From an uncultured Clostridiaceae bacterium (GTDB lineage: Bacteria; Bacillota; Clostridia; Clostridiales; Oxobacteraceae): DNA of 17,096 bases. The stretch lies in the NCBI GenBank assembly GCA_937900065.1, contig CALCDS010000415.1:1-17096 (forward strand), in the 5' to 3' direction. Position 1 is the first letter of the stretch, and every line of letters begins with the position of its first letter. The position numbers and the translations under genes were made by a program. The notes under the pieces were generated by a model. It did not search any database and was not told the DNA's origin. It worked only from the letters and a program-made list of their open reading frames with translations. Below are positions 1 through 7,102 of this stretch, one piece after another.

Positions 1-84
1 GCAATTTCGCCAAGAACTTAACAAAAGCGTTCACACCACTCACCCGGATTGCTCAAAAAATTACCACTTCTGTTTAATAAAACC
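1..84 (+). repeat. Truncated right end of the dispersed MITE-like repeat
   Basis: This stretch matches the last third of the two complete copies at 8204-8431 and 16854-17080. It contains the GGC...GCC mini-hairpin, an AGAACTT segment and the motif GGATTGCTCAAAAAAT, and it ends in a diverged terminal repeat near 84. The window edge cuts off the rest. The terminal bases (ending AAACC) differ from the TATAGCC end of the full copies, so it is probably an older copy. The matching target duplication would lie left of the window. It has the same orientation as both full copies. Confidence 0.85.
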
Positions 85-120
85 TAAATATGGCGGCCTG
101 ATTTTTTTGCATATCTTGCA

Positions 121-148
121 TTGACAGTTTTAGGCAGCAAAGTATATT
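121..148 (+). promoter_or_regulatory. Candidate sigma-A promoter for the HD-GYP gene
   Basis: TTGACA at 121-126 and TATATT at 143-148 are separated by 16 bp. Transcription would start near 155 and leave a leader of about 155 nt before the gene at 313. The leader has a weak inverted repeat (TATTAC/GTAATA around 185-211) but no recognisable riboswitch. The -35 is perfect and the -10 has one deviation. Confidence 0.5.
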
Positions 149-312
149 TCCAAAATTCACAAAATTGTTATAATTTTAATAAAGTATTACTGGAAATTGA
201 CGAAGTAATATATGAATGGATATTTTCATATCTGATAGTCATGCGAAAATACAGCATAGAGAAGTTTAAATTGATGGAATACTAAAGTGGATTAATTATA
301 AGGAGTGCTGTT

Positions 313-1551
313 ATGTCGACGACAAAAATGAGTGGCTGTAACAACAGATCTGAAACGTTTGCAAACACGGCCAGCATTGTATTCAGCTGTCTGACTGAAA
401 CATTGATCATGATCAATTTTGCTGCCATAGGGACCTTATTGAAATTCGATTTAAGCTCGAGTACTTTTCTAATGCTTGCCGGAGCATCGCTTGTTCACTT
501 TGTGATATCAGTCGTTTCAGGTAATATCACATTTAAAGCGAGCAAAACCTTTGATTTTGCAGCAAGCATACTGCTGGCTGTATGCTGCGGAATAATATTG
601 TATTGTCATAAAAGTTATATTTCCATGTCCATTTTCCTTACGAGCATAGTGGCAGTATCCCTGCGCATGCCTTTGCTCAAATCTTCAATAATTTCATCTC
701 TTTATTATATTGTCTTTATACTTTCTATAAAATATGGCTCTGATGAAAATTTTGACACTCTGTTTACAGGCATGGGTGCCATGTTTTTATTTTGTGCGGC
801 AGTTTACATATGCCATTGCTTTTCAAATATTGAGAGTGAAAAGATTGGGCAGGACGAGACCATAATAGAATTTTTGGATGAAAAGATCAAGCTTACGCAT
901 AAGCTTGCAAGCAAGGATGAGGAACTTAAAGAAACATACTGGGATATGGTTGAAACATTGATGGGCGTGATCGAGGCAAGGGATAATTTTACAGGCGGCC
1001 ATTCGGTAAAGGTATGCGAGTATTCTGTGAAGTTGGCAAAAAAGATAGGGTTGAGCGATGATGAAATTTCAAATATAATGAAAGCATCGATACTCCATGA
1101 TATAGGTAAGATGGGAATACCTGATAACATATTGCTAAAGCCTGGTTCACTTTCAAAGGATGAGTACAATACGATAATGACCCATCCTGAAATAGGATGC
1201 AGCATACTGTCGAGAGTAAGGGGCCTTGAAGATATACTTCCTCTGATACTGTATCACCACGAGAGAGTCGACGGCACAGGCTATCCATACGGAATTAAGG
1301 GCGACAAGATACCAATAGGAGCCAGGATAATCGCAATAGCCGATGCATATGATGCCATGACATCAAACAGGCCTTACAGGAAGGCGCTTGTCAAGAAGGA
1401 AGCCAAAAAAAGGCTTCTGGAAGCATCGGGAACTCAGTTTGATCCGGAGCTTGTCAATAAATTTATGGAGATAATAGAAGAAGACAATATAGATACCATG
1501 GACAATTACAGGCATGTTGATGAAATCAAGAAACATGTCGGCATTGGATAA
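313..1551 (+). CDS. Membrane-anchored HD-GYP domain protein, probable cyclic-di-GMP phosphodiesterase
   Basis: The 412-aa protein has two parts. Residues about 18-172 are hydrophobic and look like five or six membrane spans of no family I recognise. A short charged linker (about 175-210, probably coiled coil) leads to a C-terminal HD-GYP domain (about 212-375). The metal and signature residues are all visible: H230 in GGHS, H262-D263 in HDIGK, H291 in HPEIG, H315-H316 in the HHExxDGxGYP signature, and D343 in the IADAYDAM stretch. HD-GYP proteins hydrolyse c-di-GMP to pGpG/GMP; with no GGDEF domain here, degradation is the likely role. The membrane part probably senses a signal or localises the enzyme. 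AAGGAG at 300-305 lies 7 nt before the ATG and supports this start. Function rests on intact motifs; the signal is unknown. Confidence 0.92.
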   Translation: MSTTKMSGCNNRSETFANTASIVFSCLTETLIMINFAAIGTLLKFDLSSSTFLMLAGASLVHFVISVVSGNITFKASKTFDFAASILLAVCCGIILYCHKSYISMSIFLTSIVAVSLRMPLLKSSIISSLYYIVFILSIKYGSDENFDTLFTGMGAMFLFCAAVYICHCFSNIESEKIGQDETIIEFLDEKIKLTHKLASKDEELKETYWDMVETLMGVIEARDNFTGGHSVKVCEYSVKLAKKIGLSDDEISNIMKASILHDIGKMGIPDNILLKPGSLSKDEYNTIMTHPEIGCSILSRVRGLEDILPLILYHHERVDGTGYPYGIKGDKIPIGARIIAIADAYDAMTSNRPYRKALVKKEAKKRLLEASGTQFDPELVNKFMEIIEEDNIDTMDNYRHVDEIKKHVGIG

Positions 1552-1579
1552 GGTTCTTATAAAAACCGGTATGGCAAAG

Positions 1580-1588
1580 TGATATACT
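1580..1588 (+). promoter_or_regulatory. Possible extended -10 promoter for the gene at 1627
   Basis: TGATATACT at 1580-1588 fits the TGn-TATAAT extended -10 form. No good -35 is present at the matching distance. A second TATAAT (1594-1599) also lacks a -35. The gene could equally be read from the HD-GYP promoter, since only 75 bp separate the two genes. Confidence 0.3.
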
Positions 1589-1626
1589 ATGGATATAATA
1601 AATATATCCTAAAAGGGGAGAATGTG

Positions 1627-2115
1627 ATGGTACATTATGTTAAAACGATAGATGAACTTGTTGAACTGGTAGATAAGGAATTCAGCGGGATTAATGCATT
1701 CTGCCCTATTTGCAAAAGCAGCATAGGTACGGTAAACATTCCGGATGTTGAGCTTGGGCTGCCCGCTTTGAAATTTACGCAGTTTAAATCCTCAGGGGTG
1801 TTTTGTACACAAGGGCATTGTATAATCTCTATGGAAGAAGAAAAAAAGCACAAGATTAGAGAGCAGCATGAAGATAATGAGGGTTTGTACAAATTGCATA
1901 TCGATGATTTGGGAATAAAGGTCTTTGAAGTGATGAAGGCGATAAAGCCGTATCTTAACATGGATGATTCCATACCAAATTCCCAAATATATTGGATGCT
2001 TATGAACAATAATAAATCAAATTATATCAAAAGCATGTCTTATAAGGATGCAGTCAAACTTTTAGACAAACTTGAGGAGCTTGGCGCAAGGGTTCAACTG
2101 GTAAAATGCTCATAG
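1627..2115 (+). CDS. Small cysteine-rich protein with ribosomal L7/L12 C-terminal-like domain
   Basis: I chose the ATG at 1627 (162 aa) because AGGGGAG at 1614-1620 lies 6 nt before it; the frame is open further upstream to 1579 without a ribosome binding site. The N-terminal half has C26-x2-C29 and C60-x4-C65, a plausible zinc site. The C-terminal part (about 95-160) reads like the L7/L12 C-terminal domain: IKVFEVMKAI at the start matches the K-V-x-V-I-K-A-V helix, and DAVKLLDKLEELGARVQL matches the closing DA..LKK.LEEAGA.V.V helix and strand. The central loop is longer and lacks the usual GLGLKEAK turn. L7/L12 C-terminal domains bind translation GTPases; whether this one does is unknown. 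It is too short and cysteine-rich to be L7/L12 itself. The gene lies 75 bp after the HD-GYP gene. The domain call is by eye. Confidence 0.7.
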   Translation: MVHYVKTIDELVELVDKEFSGINAFCPICKSSIGTVNIPDVELGLPALKFTQFKSSGVFCTQGHCIISMEEEKKHKIREQHEDNEGLYKLHIDDLGIKVFEVMKAIKPYLNMDDSIPNSQIYWMLMNNNKSNYIKSMSYKDAVKLLDKLEELGARVQLVKCS

Positions 2116-2122
2116 CATTTTA
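2102..2122 (+). terminator. Hairpin over the stop codon at 2113-2115, possible weak terminator
   Basis: TAAAATGC (2102-2109), loop TCATA, and GCATTTTA (2115-2122) form a perfect 8-bp stem that includes the stop codon. No T-run follows directly; a T7 run appears only at about 2141-2147. Termination here is uncertain. Confidence 0.3.
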
Positions 2123-2226
2123 CTAAAATCTGCACCCGGCCTTTTTTTATGCCTTTTTGTTAAGCACAATTATAAATATGTTACAGTGCGGTGGGTATGG
2201 CAGGACAGGCAGCCGGCAGAGTGGTG

Positions 2227-2255
2227 TTGATTATATGCCAAAGCAAGGGTATACT
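2227..2255 (+). promoter_or_regulatory. Candidate sigma-A promoter for tex
   Basis: TTGATT (2227-2232), a 17-bp spacer and TATACT (2250-2255) give a well-formed promoter about 33 bp before the tex start. The 5' leader would be about 25 nt and carries the ribosome binding site. Confidence 0.6.
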
Positions 2256-2287
2256 TGATTTGTTAGTTTTTTAAGGAGGTACGTTTA

Positions 2288-4444
2288 ATGGTGAATATAA
2301 CCAAACAACTTGCTGCAGAACTAAGGGTAAAGGAATGGCAGATAGAAAACACTATAGCTTTGATTGATGAAGGCAATACCATTCCTTTCATAGCAAGGTA
2401 TAGAAAAGAGAAAACCGGGGAACTTGATGATAATGTATTAAGAAAGCTTGAAGAAAGGCTGACATATTTAAGAAACCTGGAAGGAAGAAAGCAGGAAGTA
2501 ATAAGGCTGATAGGCGAACAGGGCAAACTTGATGATGAGTTAAAAGCTAAAATAGAGTCTGCCGAAATACTAACCGAAGTGGAAGATCTATATCGCCCGT
2601 ATAAGCCAAAGAGAAGGACCAAAGCCACTATAGCCAAAGAGAAAGGGCTGGAGCCTTTAGCAGATAAATTGGCAGCCCAGGATATTTATGAGGGAAGCAT
2701 AGATGATATAGTGCTCCCGTTTGTGGATCCTGATAAAGGCGTGAAAGATAAAGAAGAAGCTCTGCAAGGAGCCATGGATATAATAGCTGAAAACATTTCG
2801 GATAATGCCGAATACAGAAAATATATAAGAAATATCACATACAGAGAAGGGGTATTGATCGTAAAGGGGATCAAGGGCAGTCAAAAATCCCCGTATGAGA
2901 TGTATTATGATTTCAGTGAACCTGTAAAGCATATAGCGCCCCACAGGATACTTGCAATAAACAGGGGCGAGAGAGAGGAATTCCTGTCTGTAAAGATAGA
3001 TGCACCTGTTGAGGAAATATTGAACAAACTCTATGTATGGGTGCTTTCCAAAGAGATTTCAAAAACATCGGAATATGTAAAAAGAGCGGCTGAAGATGCA
3101 TACAAAAGGCTCATTGCCCCGTCTATTGAGAGGGAGATAAGGTCTGAACTTACCGACAAAGGTGAAGAACAGGCCATAAAGGTCTTTGCATCCAACCTTC
3201 ACAGCCTGCTCATGCAGCCGCCTGTAAAAGGAAAGGTCGTTCTTGGATTCGATCCAGGATATAGGACAGGCTGCAAGGTGGCAGTCGTGGATGATACGGG
3301 CAAACTTTTGGATACTGCAACCGTATATTCCACTGCTCCCCAAAACGATGTTGAGGGCACCGAGAGGAAACTTAAAGAATTTATCGATAAATATGATGTA
3401 GATATCATATCTCTTGGAAACGGAACGGCCTCAAGGGAATCCGAAAAGATAATATCAGAACTTCTGTCTGAAATAGATAAAAAGGTTTACTACGTGATAG
3501 TGAGCGAAGCCGGGGCTTCCGTGTACTCTGCATCTGAACTCGGTGCCAAGGAATATCCAGATGTGAATGTATCCTTAAGGGGAGCGATTTCCATTGCGCG
3601 AAGGCTTCAAGATCCCCTGTCTGAACTTGTAAAGATAGATCCAAAGTCGATAGGAGTTGGGCAATACCAGCATGATGTCACGCCAAAGAGGCTCGATGAA
3701 TCCCTAAAAGCTGTGGTGGAGGATGCTGTAAACAGTGTGGGAGTCGACTTGAATACTGCATCGGTATCCCTCCTTCAATATGTTTCAGGCATAAACAGCA
3801 GCGTTGCCCAAAATATTGTTGATTACAGGGAAGAAAACGGCAAGTTCAAAAGCAGAAGTGAACTTATGAAAGTAAAAAGGCTTGGAGACAAGGTATTTAC
3901 ACAGTGCGCAGGATTTTTAAGGGTGCCTGAAAGCGATAATGTGCTTGACAATACCGGAGTGCATCCTGAATCATATGAGGCATGCCAGAAATTTCTCAAG
4001 AGGCTTGGCTATGACATTGATGATGTTAAAGACAGAAAGCTGTATAACATGGAATCATTTGTAAAACTGTTGGGGGAAGAAAAGCTGTCGGAGGAGATAG
4101 GAATAGGCGTTCCAACTATGAGGGATATAATAAAGGAGCTTATGAAGCCCGGAAGGGACCCGAGGGAGGAACTCCCAAAGCCCATACTGATGACGGGCGT
4201 AATTGAGATGACCGATTTAAAACCCGGCATGATATTGAATGGAACGGTCAGGAATGTTGCTGATTTCGGAGCCTTTGTGGATATAGGAGTCCACCAGGAT
4301 GGACTTGTACATATATCTCAGCTTGCCGATAAGTTTGTAAAACATCCCCTTGATGTTGTGAAAGTTGGGGATATTGTAAAGGTAAAAGTCCTTGATGTAG
4401 ATGTAGAAAGAAAGAGGATATCGCTTTCCATGAAGGATATATAA
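2288..4444 (+). CDS. tex: Tex family transcription accessory protein (S1 RNA-binding domain)
   Basis: The 718-aa product has the full Tex layout. The N-terminal helical region (about 1-200) begins with the family-typical VKEWQIENTIALIDEGNTIP and has PFIARYRKEKTG near residue 35. A YqgF/RNase-H-like domain starts near 316 with VLGFDPGYRTGCKVAVVD. Tandem helix-hairpin-helix motifs lie near 487-560 (LNTAS...GINSSVAQNIVDYR). An S1 domain occupies about 645-716 (GMILNGTVRNVADFGAFVDIG ending RISLSMKD). Tex proteins bind nucleic acid and act in transcription and gene expression; in several bacteria they affect toxin or stress gene expression. AAGGAGG at 2273-2279 lies 8 nt before the ATG. Length matches the family and no motif is missing. 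The next gene is separated by a repeat, so joint transcription is uncertain. Confidence 0.97.
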   Translation: MVNITKQLAAELRVKEWQIENTIALIDEGNTIPFIARYRKEKTGELDDNVLRKLEERLTYLRNLEGRKQEVIRLIGEQGKLDDELKAKIESAEILTEVEDLYRPYKPKRRTKATIAKEKGLEPLADKLAAQDIYEGSIDDIVLPFVDPDKGVKDKEEALQGAMDIIAENISDNAEYRKYIRNITYREGVLIVKGIKGSQKSPYEMYYDFSEPVKHIAPHRILAINRGEREEFLSVKIDAPVEEILNKLYVWVLSKEISKTSEYVKRAAEDAYKRLIAPSIEREIRSELTDKGEEQAIKVFASNLHSLLMQPPVKGKVVLGFDPGYRTGCKVAVVDDTGKLLDTATVYSTAPQNDVEGTERKLKEFIDKYDVDIISLGNGTASRESEKIISELLSEIDKKVYYVIVSEAGASVYSASELGAKEYPDVNVSLRGAISIARRLQDPLSELVKIDPKSIGVGQYQHDVTPKRLDESLKAVVEDAVNSVGVDLNTASVSLLQYVSGINSSVAQNIVDYREENGKFKSRSELMKVKRLGDKVFTQCAGFLRVPESDNVLDNTGVHPESYEACQKFLKRLGYDIDDVKDRKLYNMESFVKLLGEEKLSEEIGIGVPTMRDIIKELMKPGRDPREELPKPILMTGVIEMTDLKPGMILNGTVRNVADFGAFVDIGVHQDGLVHISQLADKFVKHPLDVVKVGDIVKVKVLDVDVERKRISLSMKDI

Positions 4445-4461
4445 CTTGATTGAATTGATTA

Positions 4462-4544
4462 GGCCATGTAATTAGTGCCAATTTTTGAGCAATCCAAGTA
4501 AGTGATGTGAATGCTCAAAATCAACATCTTTGTTTGATATGGTT
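4462..4544 (-). repeat. Short, diverged copy of the MITE-like repeat
   Basis: Read on the minus strand this is left end, short spacer, right end of the repeat family. GAGCAATCC near 4487-4495 matches the right end. TGCTCAAAATCAACATCTTTG near 4512-4532 matches the left end, with about 17 bp between the two. The internal part present in full copies is missing. The outer ends are diverged and I see no 8-bp duplication. It fills the gap between tex and the amidohydrolase, ending about 6 bp before the latter's ribosome binding site. Confidence 0.8.
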
Positions 4545-4564
4545 ATTATAAGGGGGGATTATGG

Positions 4565-5722
4565 ATGATACTTATTAAAAATGGCAAGATACTTACAATG
4601 GCAGGTAAAACATATGAAAGCGGCTGCGTACTGATTGACGGCAGCAAGATTGTAGATGTTGCCGAGAATTTAAAGCCGTCGCCAAAAGATGAAGTAATAG
4701 ACGCTAAGGGAATGGTGGTCATGCCCGGTATAATCGATGCACACTGCCACCTTGGTATGTTTGAAGATTCTATGGGGTTTGAAGGAGATGATGGGAACGA
4801 AGATACGGATCCTGTAACTCCCCATTTAAGGGCGATAGATGCTATAAATCCCATGGATAGGAATTTCAAGGAGGCATATGAAGCCGGAGTTACGACGGTT
4901 ATGACAGGGCCTGGAAGCGCCAATGCTATCGGAGGCCAGTTTGCAATAATAAAAACATACGGCAGACGGGTGGATGATATGATTGTGAAAGCACCTGCTG
5001 CGATGAAGATAGCTTTTGGAGAAAATCCAAAGACAGTGTACCATTCTAAAAACAGGATGCCTTCCACCAGGATGGGTACGGCTGCGCTTATAAGGGAAGC
5101 ACTCATGAAGGCTGTAGACTATAAAGAGAGAAAAGAGAAGGCAAATGGAGATCCCGAAAAAATGCCTGCTTTTGATATGAAGATGGAAGCGCTTTTGCCG
5201 GTATTGAGGAAGGAGATTCCTCTTAAAGCTCACGCCCACAGGGCCGATGATATGTTTACCGCAATCAGGATTGCGAAAGAGTTCGGCCTTAAGCTTACGC
5301 TTGATCATGTTACGGAAGGCGGACTTATAGTAGACATATTAAAGAAGGAAAATATACCGCTGATTGTTGGTCCAAGCTTTGGGGAAAGATGCAAAATCGA
5401 ACTTAAGGAACTCTCATTTAAAACTCCGGGCATACTTTCAAACGCCGGCTTGAAAATTGCGTTGATGACAGATCATCCCGTAATACCGATACAACATCTG
5501 GTAATGTCTGCTGCATATGCGGTCAAAGATGGAATGAAGCATGAAGAAGCATTGAAGGCCATAACAATAAATCCGGCTGAAATACTTGGAGTTTCAGACA
5601 GGCTTGGAAGTATTGAGACTGGAAAAGATGCCGATATAGCTATATTTGACGGTGACCCCTTGGACATAATGTCAAGAACCACCCATGTATTCATAAACGG
5701 CAAACAGGTTTATAAGAAATAG
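4565..5722 (+). CDS. Metal-dependent amidohydrolase, imidazolonepropionase-like
   Basis: The 385-aa protein is an amidohydrolase-superfamily enzyme. A small N-terminal beta domain (1-55) is followed by a TIM barrel with H60-x-H62 in IDAHCHLG, H223 and H225 in KAHAHR, H248 in LDHVTEGG, and D303 in MTDHPV, the metal ligands and catalytic Asp of the family. The C-terminus returns to the beta domain, with the typical NPAEILGVSDRLGSIETGKDADIAIFDG stretch. These enzymes hydrolyse C-N bonds in cyclic amides, peptides or related compounds; the substrate cannot be read from sequence. Similar clostridial proteins are usually annotated simply as amidohydrolase. A purine-rich AAGGGGGG at 4550-4557 lies 7 nt before ATG 4565; the ATG at 4561 is out of frame. 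A short repeat copy sits directly upstream. Confidence 0.93.
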   Translation: MILIKNGKILTMAGKTYESGCVLIDGSKIVDVAENLKPSPKDEVIDAKGMVVMPGIIDAHCHLGMFEDSMGFEGDDGNEDTDPVTPHLRAIDAINPMDRNFKEAYEAGVTTVMTGPGSANAIGGQFAIIKTYGRRVDDMIVKAPAAMKIAFGENPKTVYHSKNRMPSTRMGTAALIREALMKAVDYKERKEKANGDPEKMPAFDMKMEALLPVLRKEIPLKAHAHRADDMFTAIRIAKEFGLKLTLDHVTEGGLIVDILKKENIPLIVGPSFGERCKIELKELSFKTPGILSNAGLKIALMTDHPVIPIQHLVMSAAYAVKDGMKHEEALKAITINPAEILGVSDRLGSIETGKDADIAIFDGDPLDIMSRTTHVFINGKQVYKK

Positions 5723-5809
5723 TATAATGCATGCATCATCACAAATTACAAATAATGTAAAATGAAAATCGATACTGTAAAATTTTATATAAAAAGTACG
5801 AGTTTGGAA

Positions 5810-5838
5810 TTGACCTCCTCCCATTTTTATACTAAAAT
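5810..5838 (+). promoter_or_regulatory. Sigma-A promoter for the Spo0E-like gene
   Basis: TTGACC (5810-5815), a 17-bp spacer and TAAAAT (5833-5838) form a good promoter. Transcription would begin near 5845, only about 20 nt before the start codon, so the leader is very short. Confidence 0.6.
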
Positions 5839-5864
5839 AGGAACTGTTGCAGGGTATTGGGGGT

Positions 5865-6053
5865 ATGCATAATATGGATAGATTGCTCAACAGGGAAATA
5901 ATAAATCAAAGAAGACAGCTTGAATATCTGATTCGAAGCAAAAAAAGCCTTCAGAATAAAGATGTTTTAAACTGCAGCAAAAAGTTGGACGTGCTTATTA
6001 TACAGTACCATGAGATTATTTCACATAAACGCAATCTGAATATAATCAGTTGA
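5865..6053 (+). CDS. Spo0E-like aspartyl-phosphate phosphatase family protein
   Basis: A 62-aa helical protein with the Spo0E family signature: S38-K-K-L-D42 followed by VLIIQY corresponds to the SQELDxLIxxY motif, whose Asp is needed for activity in Bacillus homologues. Spo0E proteins remove phosphate from Spo0A~P and so delay sporulation. Known members are about 50-90 aa and form a two-helix hairpin, as expected here (helix 1 about 5-29, helix 2 about 33-56). The frame is open back to a TTG at 5847, but that lies at the predicted transcription start. ATG 5865 has AGGGT at 5851-5855 at 9 nt, and ATG 5874 has GGGGG at 5859-5863; either may be used. Its own promoter and terminator make it a single-gene unit. 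Its target in this organism is inferred. Confidence 0.85.
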   Translation: MHNMDRLLNREIINQRRQLEYLIRSKKSLQNKDVLNCSKKLDVLIIQYHEIISHKRNLNIIS

Positions 6054-6147
6054 TACAGTTTATTTTCCCGCAAGTTGCCTATAAATATATTTGATAAAAC
6101 GACTGCAACAATATTAAATATTGTAGCCTTAACAAGGAAGGCAATTA

Positions 6148-6180
6148 ACTCCACTGTAATCTGGCAGTGGAGTTTTTATT
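6148..6180 (+). terminator. Strong rho-independent terminator after the Spo0E-like gene
   Basis: ACTCCACTG (6148-6156), an 8-nt loop and CAGTGGAGT (6165-6173) form a perfect 9-bp stem followed by TTTTTATTT. It lies 95 nt after the Spo0E-like stop codon. The reverse strand has no comparable T-run, so it serves the plus strand. Confidence 0.85.
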
Positions 6181-6218
6181 TGAAGTGAAATATCAATATA
6201 AACCGGATTGATATCTTG

Positions 6219-6647
6219 TTATTTATATATGTCAACAAGCAAACCCTCTATATGCTCGATTTTATTTACAACGCTTATGGTTCCCTTTTCCTCAACTAAA
6301 ACAGCCTGGGTCAGTTCATCCAATTCCTTATTTATGATTTTTACAAAAGCAGAAGGATTTCCGTCATAGAGGCTGCGCAGTTTTTCTACGCGGTAAGCAT
6401 CCTCTAATACGAGTGAAAGGTATTCCTTTATATTTTTCTTATACTCACGCACGTCGCCTATATTTGGATCCTCTATTATTTGCCTGCCCTTTTTTTTGAT
6501 GCTGTCGAGGAGCTTCCCAAGATGGTTATCATTTTCACGTTTAGTTGCTGAATTAAACTGTTCGGAAAAACCGGTTTCAACTTTTTTATTGGATATTGGT
6601 TTGTTGTAGTTTACTCCGCGTTTTGGATCTGTCTTTGATATCTCCAT
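6219..6647 (-). CDS. YaaR family protein (DUF327)
   Basis: The 142-aa protein matches the DUF327/YaaR family. It has a polar N-terminus (about 1-40), then a helical domain with the recognisable DVREYKKNIKEYLSLVLEDAY stretch, a central NPSAFVKIINKELDELTQAVL helix, and the family-typical end KIEHIEGLLVDIY. The B. subtilis homologue is encoded near recF/holB-region genes and its function is not well established. Here it is alone on the minus strand, between the Spo0E-like gene and the zinc-ribbon gene. AAGGAGG upstream of the ATG (6652-6660 region, minus strand) supports the start. A solo repeat end lies 31 bp upstream and may contribute promoter sequence. Confidence 0.88.
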   Translation of the reverse strand: MEISKTDPKRGVNYNKPISNKKVETGFSEQFNSATKRENDNHLGKLLDSIKKKGRQIIEDPNIGDVREYKKNIKEYLSLVLEDAYRVEKLRSLYDGNPSAFVKIINKELDELTQAVLVEEKGTISVVNKIEHIEGLLVDIYK

Positions 6648-6677
6648 AAAAATCCTCCTTAAAACAATATTAGAATA

Positions 6678-6703
6678 GGATTGCTCAAAAAATCAACATT
6701 ATA
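6678..6703 (+). repeat. Solo right end of the MITE-like repeat
   Basis: These 26 bases are identical to the inner part of the right terminal repeat of both full copies (starting GGATTGCTCAAAAAATC). Similarity stops at about 6704, and no left end is seen nearby. It lies between the divergent yaaR and zinc-ribbon genes. Read on the minus strand it offers TTGATT followed, 18 bp on, by TAATAT, a possible promoter for yaaR. Confidence 0.8.
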
Positions 6704-6814
6704 ATGCATCAGTAGAAAATTTCGATTACCAAGGTTATTTTTTATAAATCGTAATCATATCGTAAAAATAACAAAAGCATTTTCATATTAAAGTATAACA
6801 TAGGAGTCGGTCAT

Positions 6815-7006
6815 ATGCTTATAAAAGCCAAGAACTGCAGTTTGTGCATGAGACCATTTATTTTCGAATCTTCGCAATGCAGCCAGATAATAGTAGGTCA
6901 GGGGAAGATAGATTCTAAAATCGTATTTCTTGCAAAATGTCCGTATTGCGGCGCTGAGACATGCGTTGAGATGCCTTGGAGTGAATACAAGGTTATAGAT
7001 TATTGA
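6815..7006 (+). CDS. Small zinc-ribbon-like protein of unknown function
   Basis: A 63-aa protein with two CxxC pairs, C8-x2-C11 (CSLC) and C42-x2-C45 (CPYC), plus C22 and C50. This is the layout of a zinc ribbon: two knuckles on either side of a short beta hairpin (QIIVGQGKIDSKIVFLAKC). AGGAG at 6802-6806 lies 8 nt before the ATG, which with the conserved spacing of cysteines argues for a real gene despite its length. No family name can be given. It is transcribed away from yaaR and converges with fba. Such proteins may bind nucleic acid or a partner protein, but nothing here decides this. Confidence 0.7.
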   Translation: MLIKAKNCSLCMRPFIFESSQCSQIIVGQGKIDSKIVFLAKCPYCGAETCVEMPWSEYKVIDY

Positions 7007-7073
7007 TTTTTGCGGATTTTAGGAATTGAATATAAAAATCGCTCATATATCCATATGGGTGTGTAAACATATA

Positions 7074-7093
7074 GAGGAGGGTTTCCCCTCCTC
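7074..7093 (-). terminator. Hairpin between convergent zinc-ribbon gene and fba
   Basis: GAGGAGGG (7074-7081), loop TTTC, and CCCTCCTC (7086-7093) form a perfect 8-bp GC-rich stem 10 bp after the fba stop. On the minus strand it is followed by TATATGTTT, a poor but present U-tract. It may also stop plus-strand transcripts. Confidence 0.6.
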
Positions 7094-7102
7094 GTGCATT
7101 TA

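Noticed and set aside
155..312. Possible c-di-GMP riboswitch ahead of the HD-GYP gene
   Set aside because: The leader lacks the conserved GEMM-type helices and tetraloop-receptor sequences; only weak AT-rich stems are visible.
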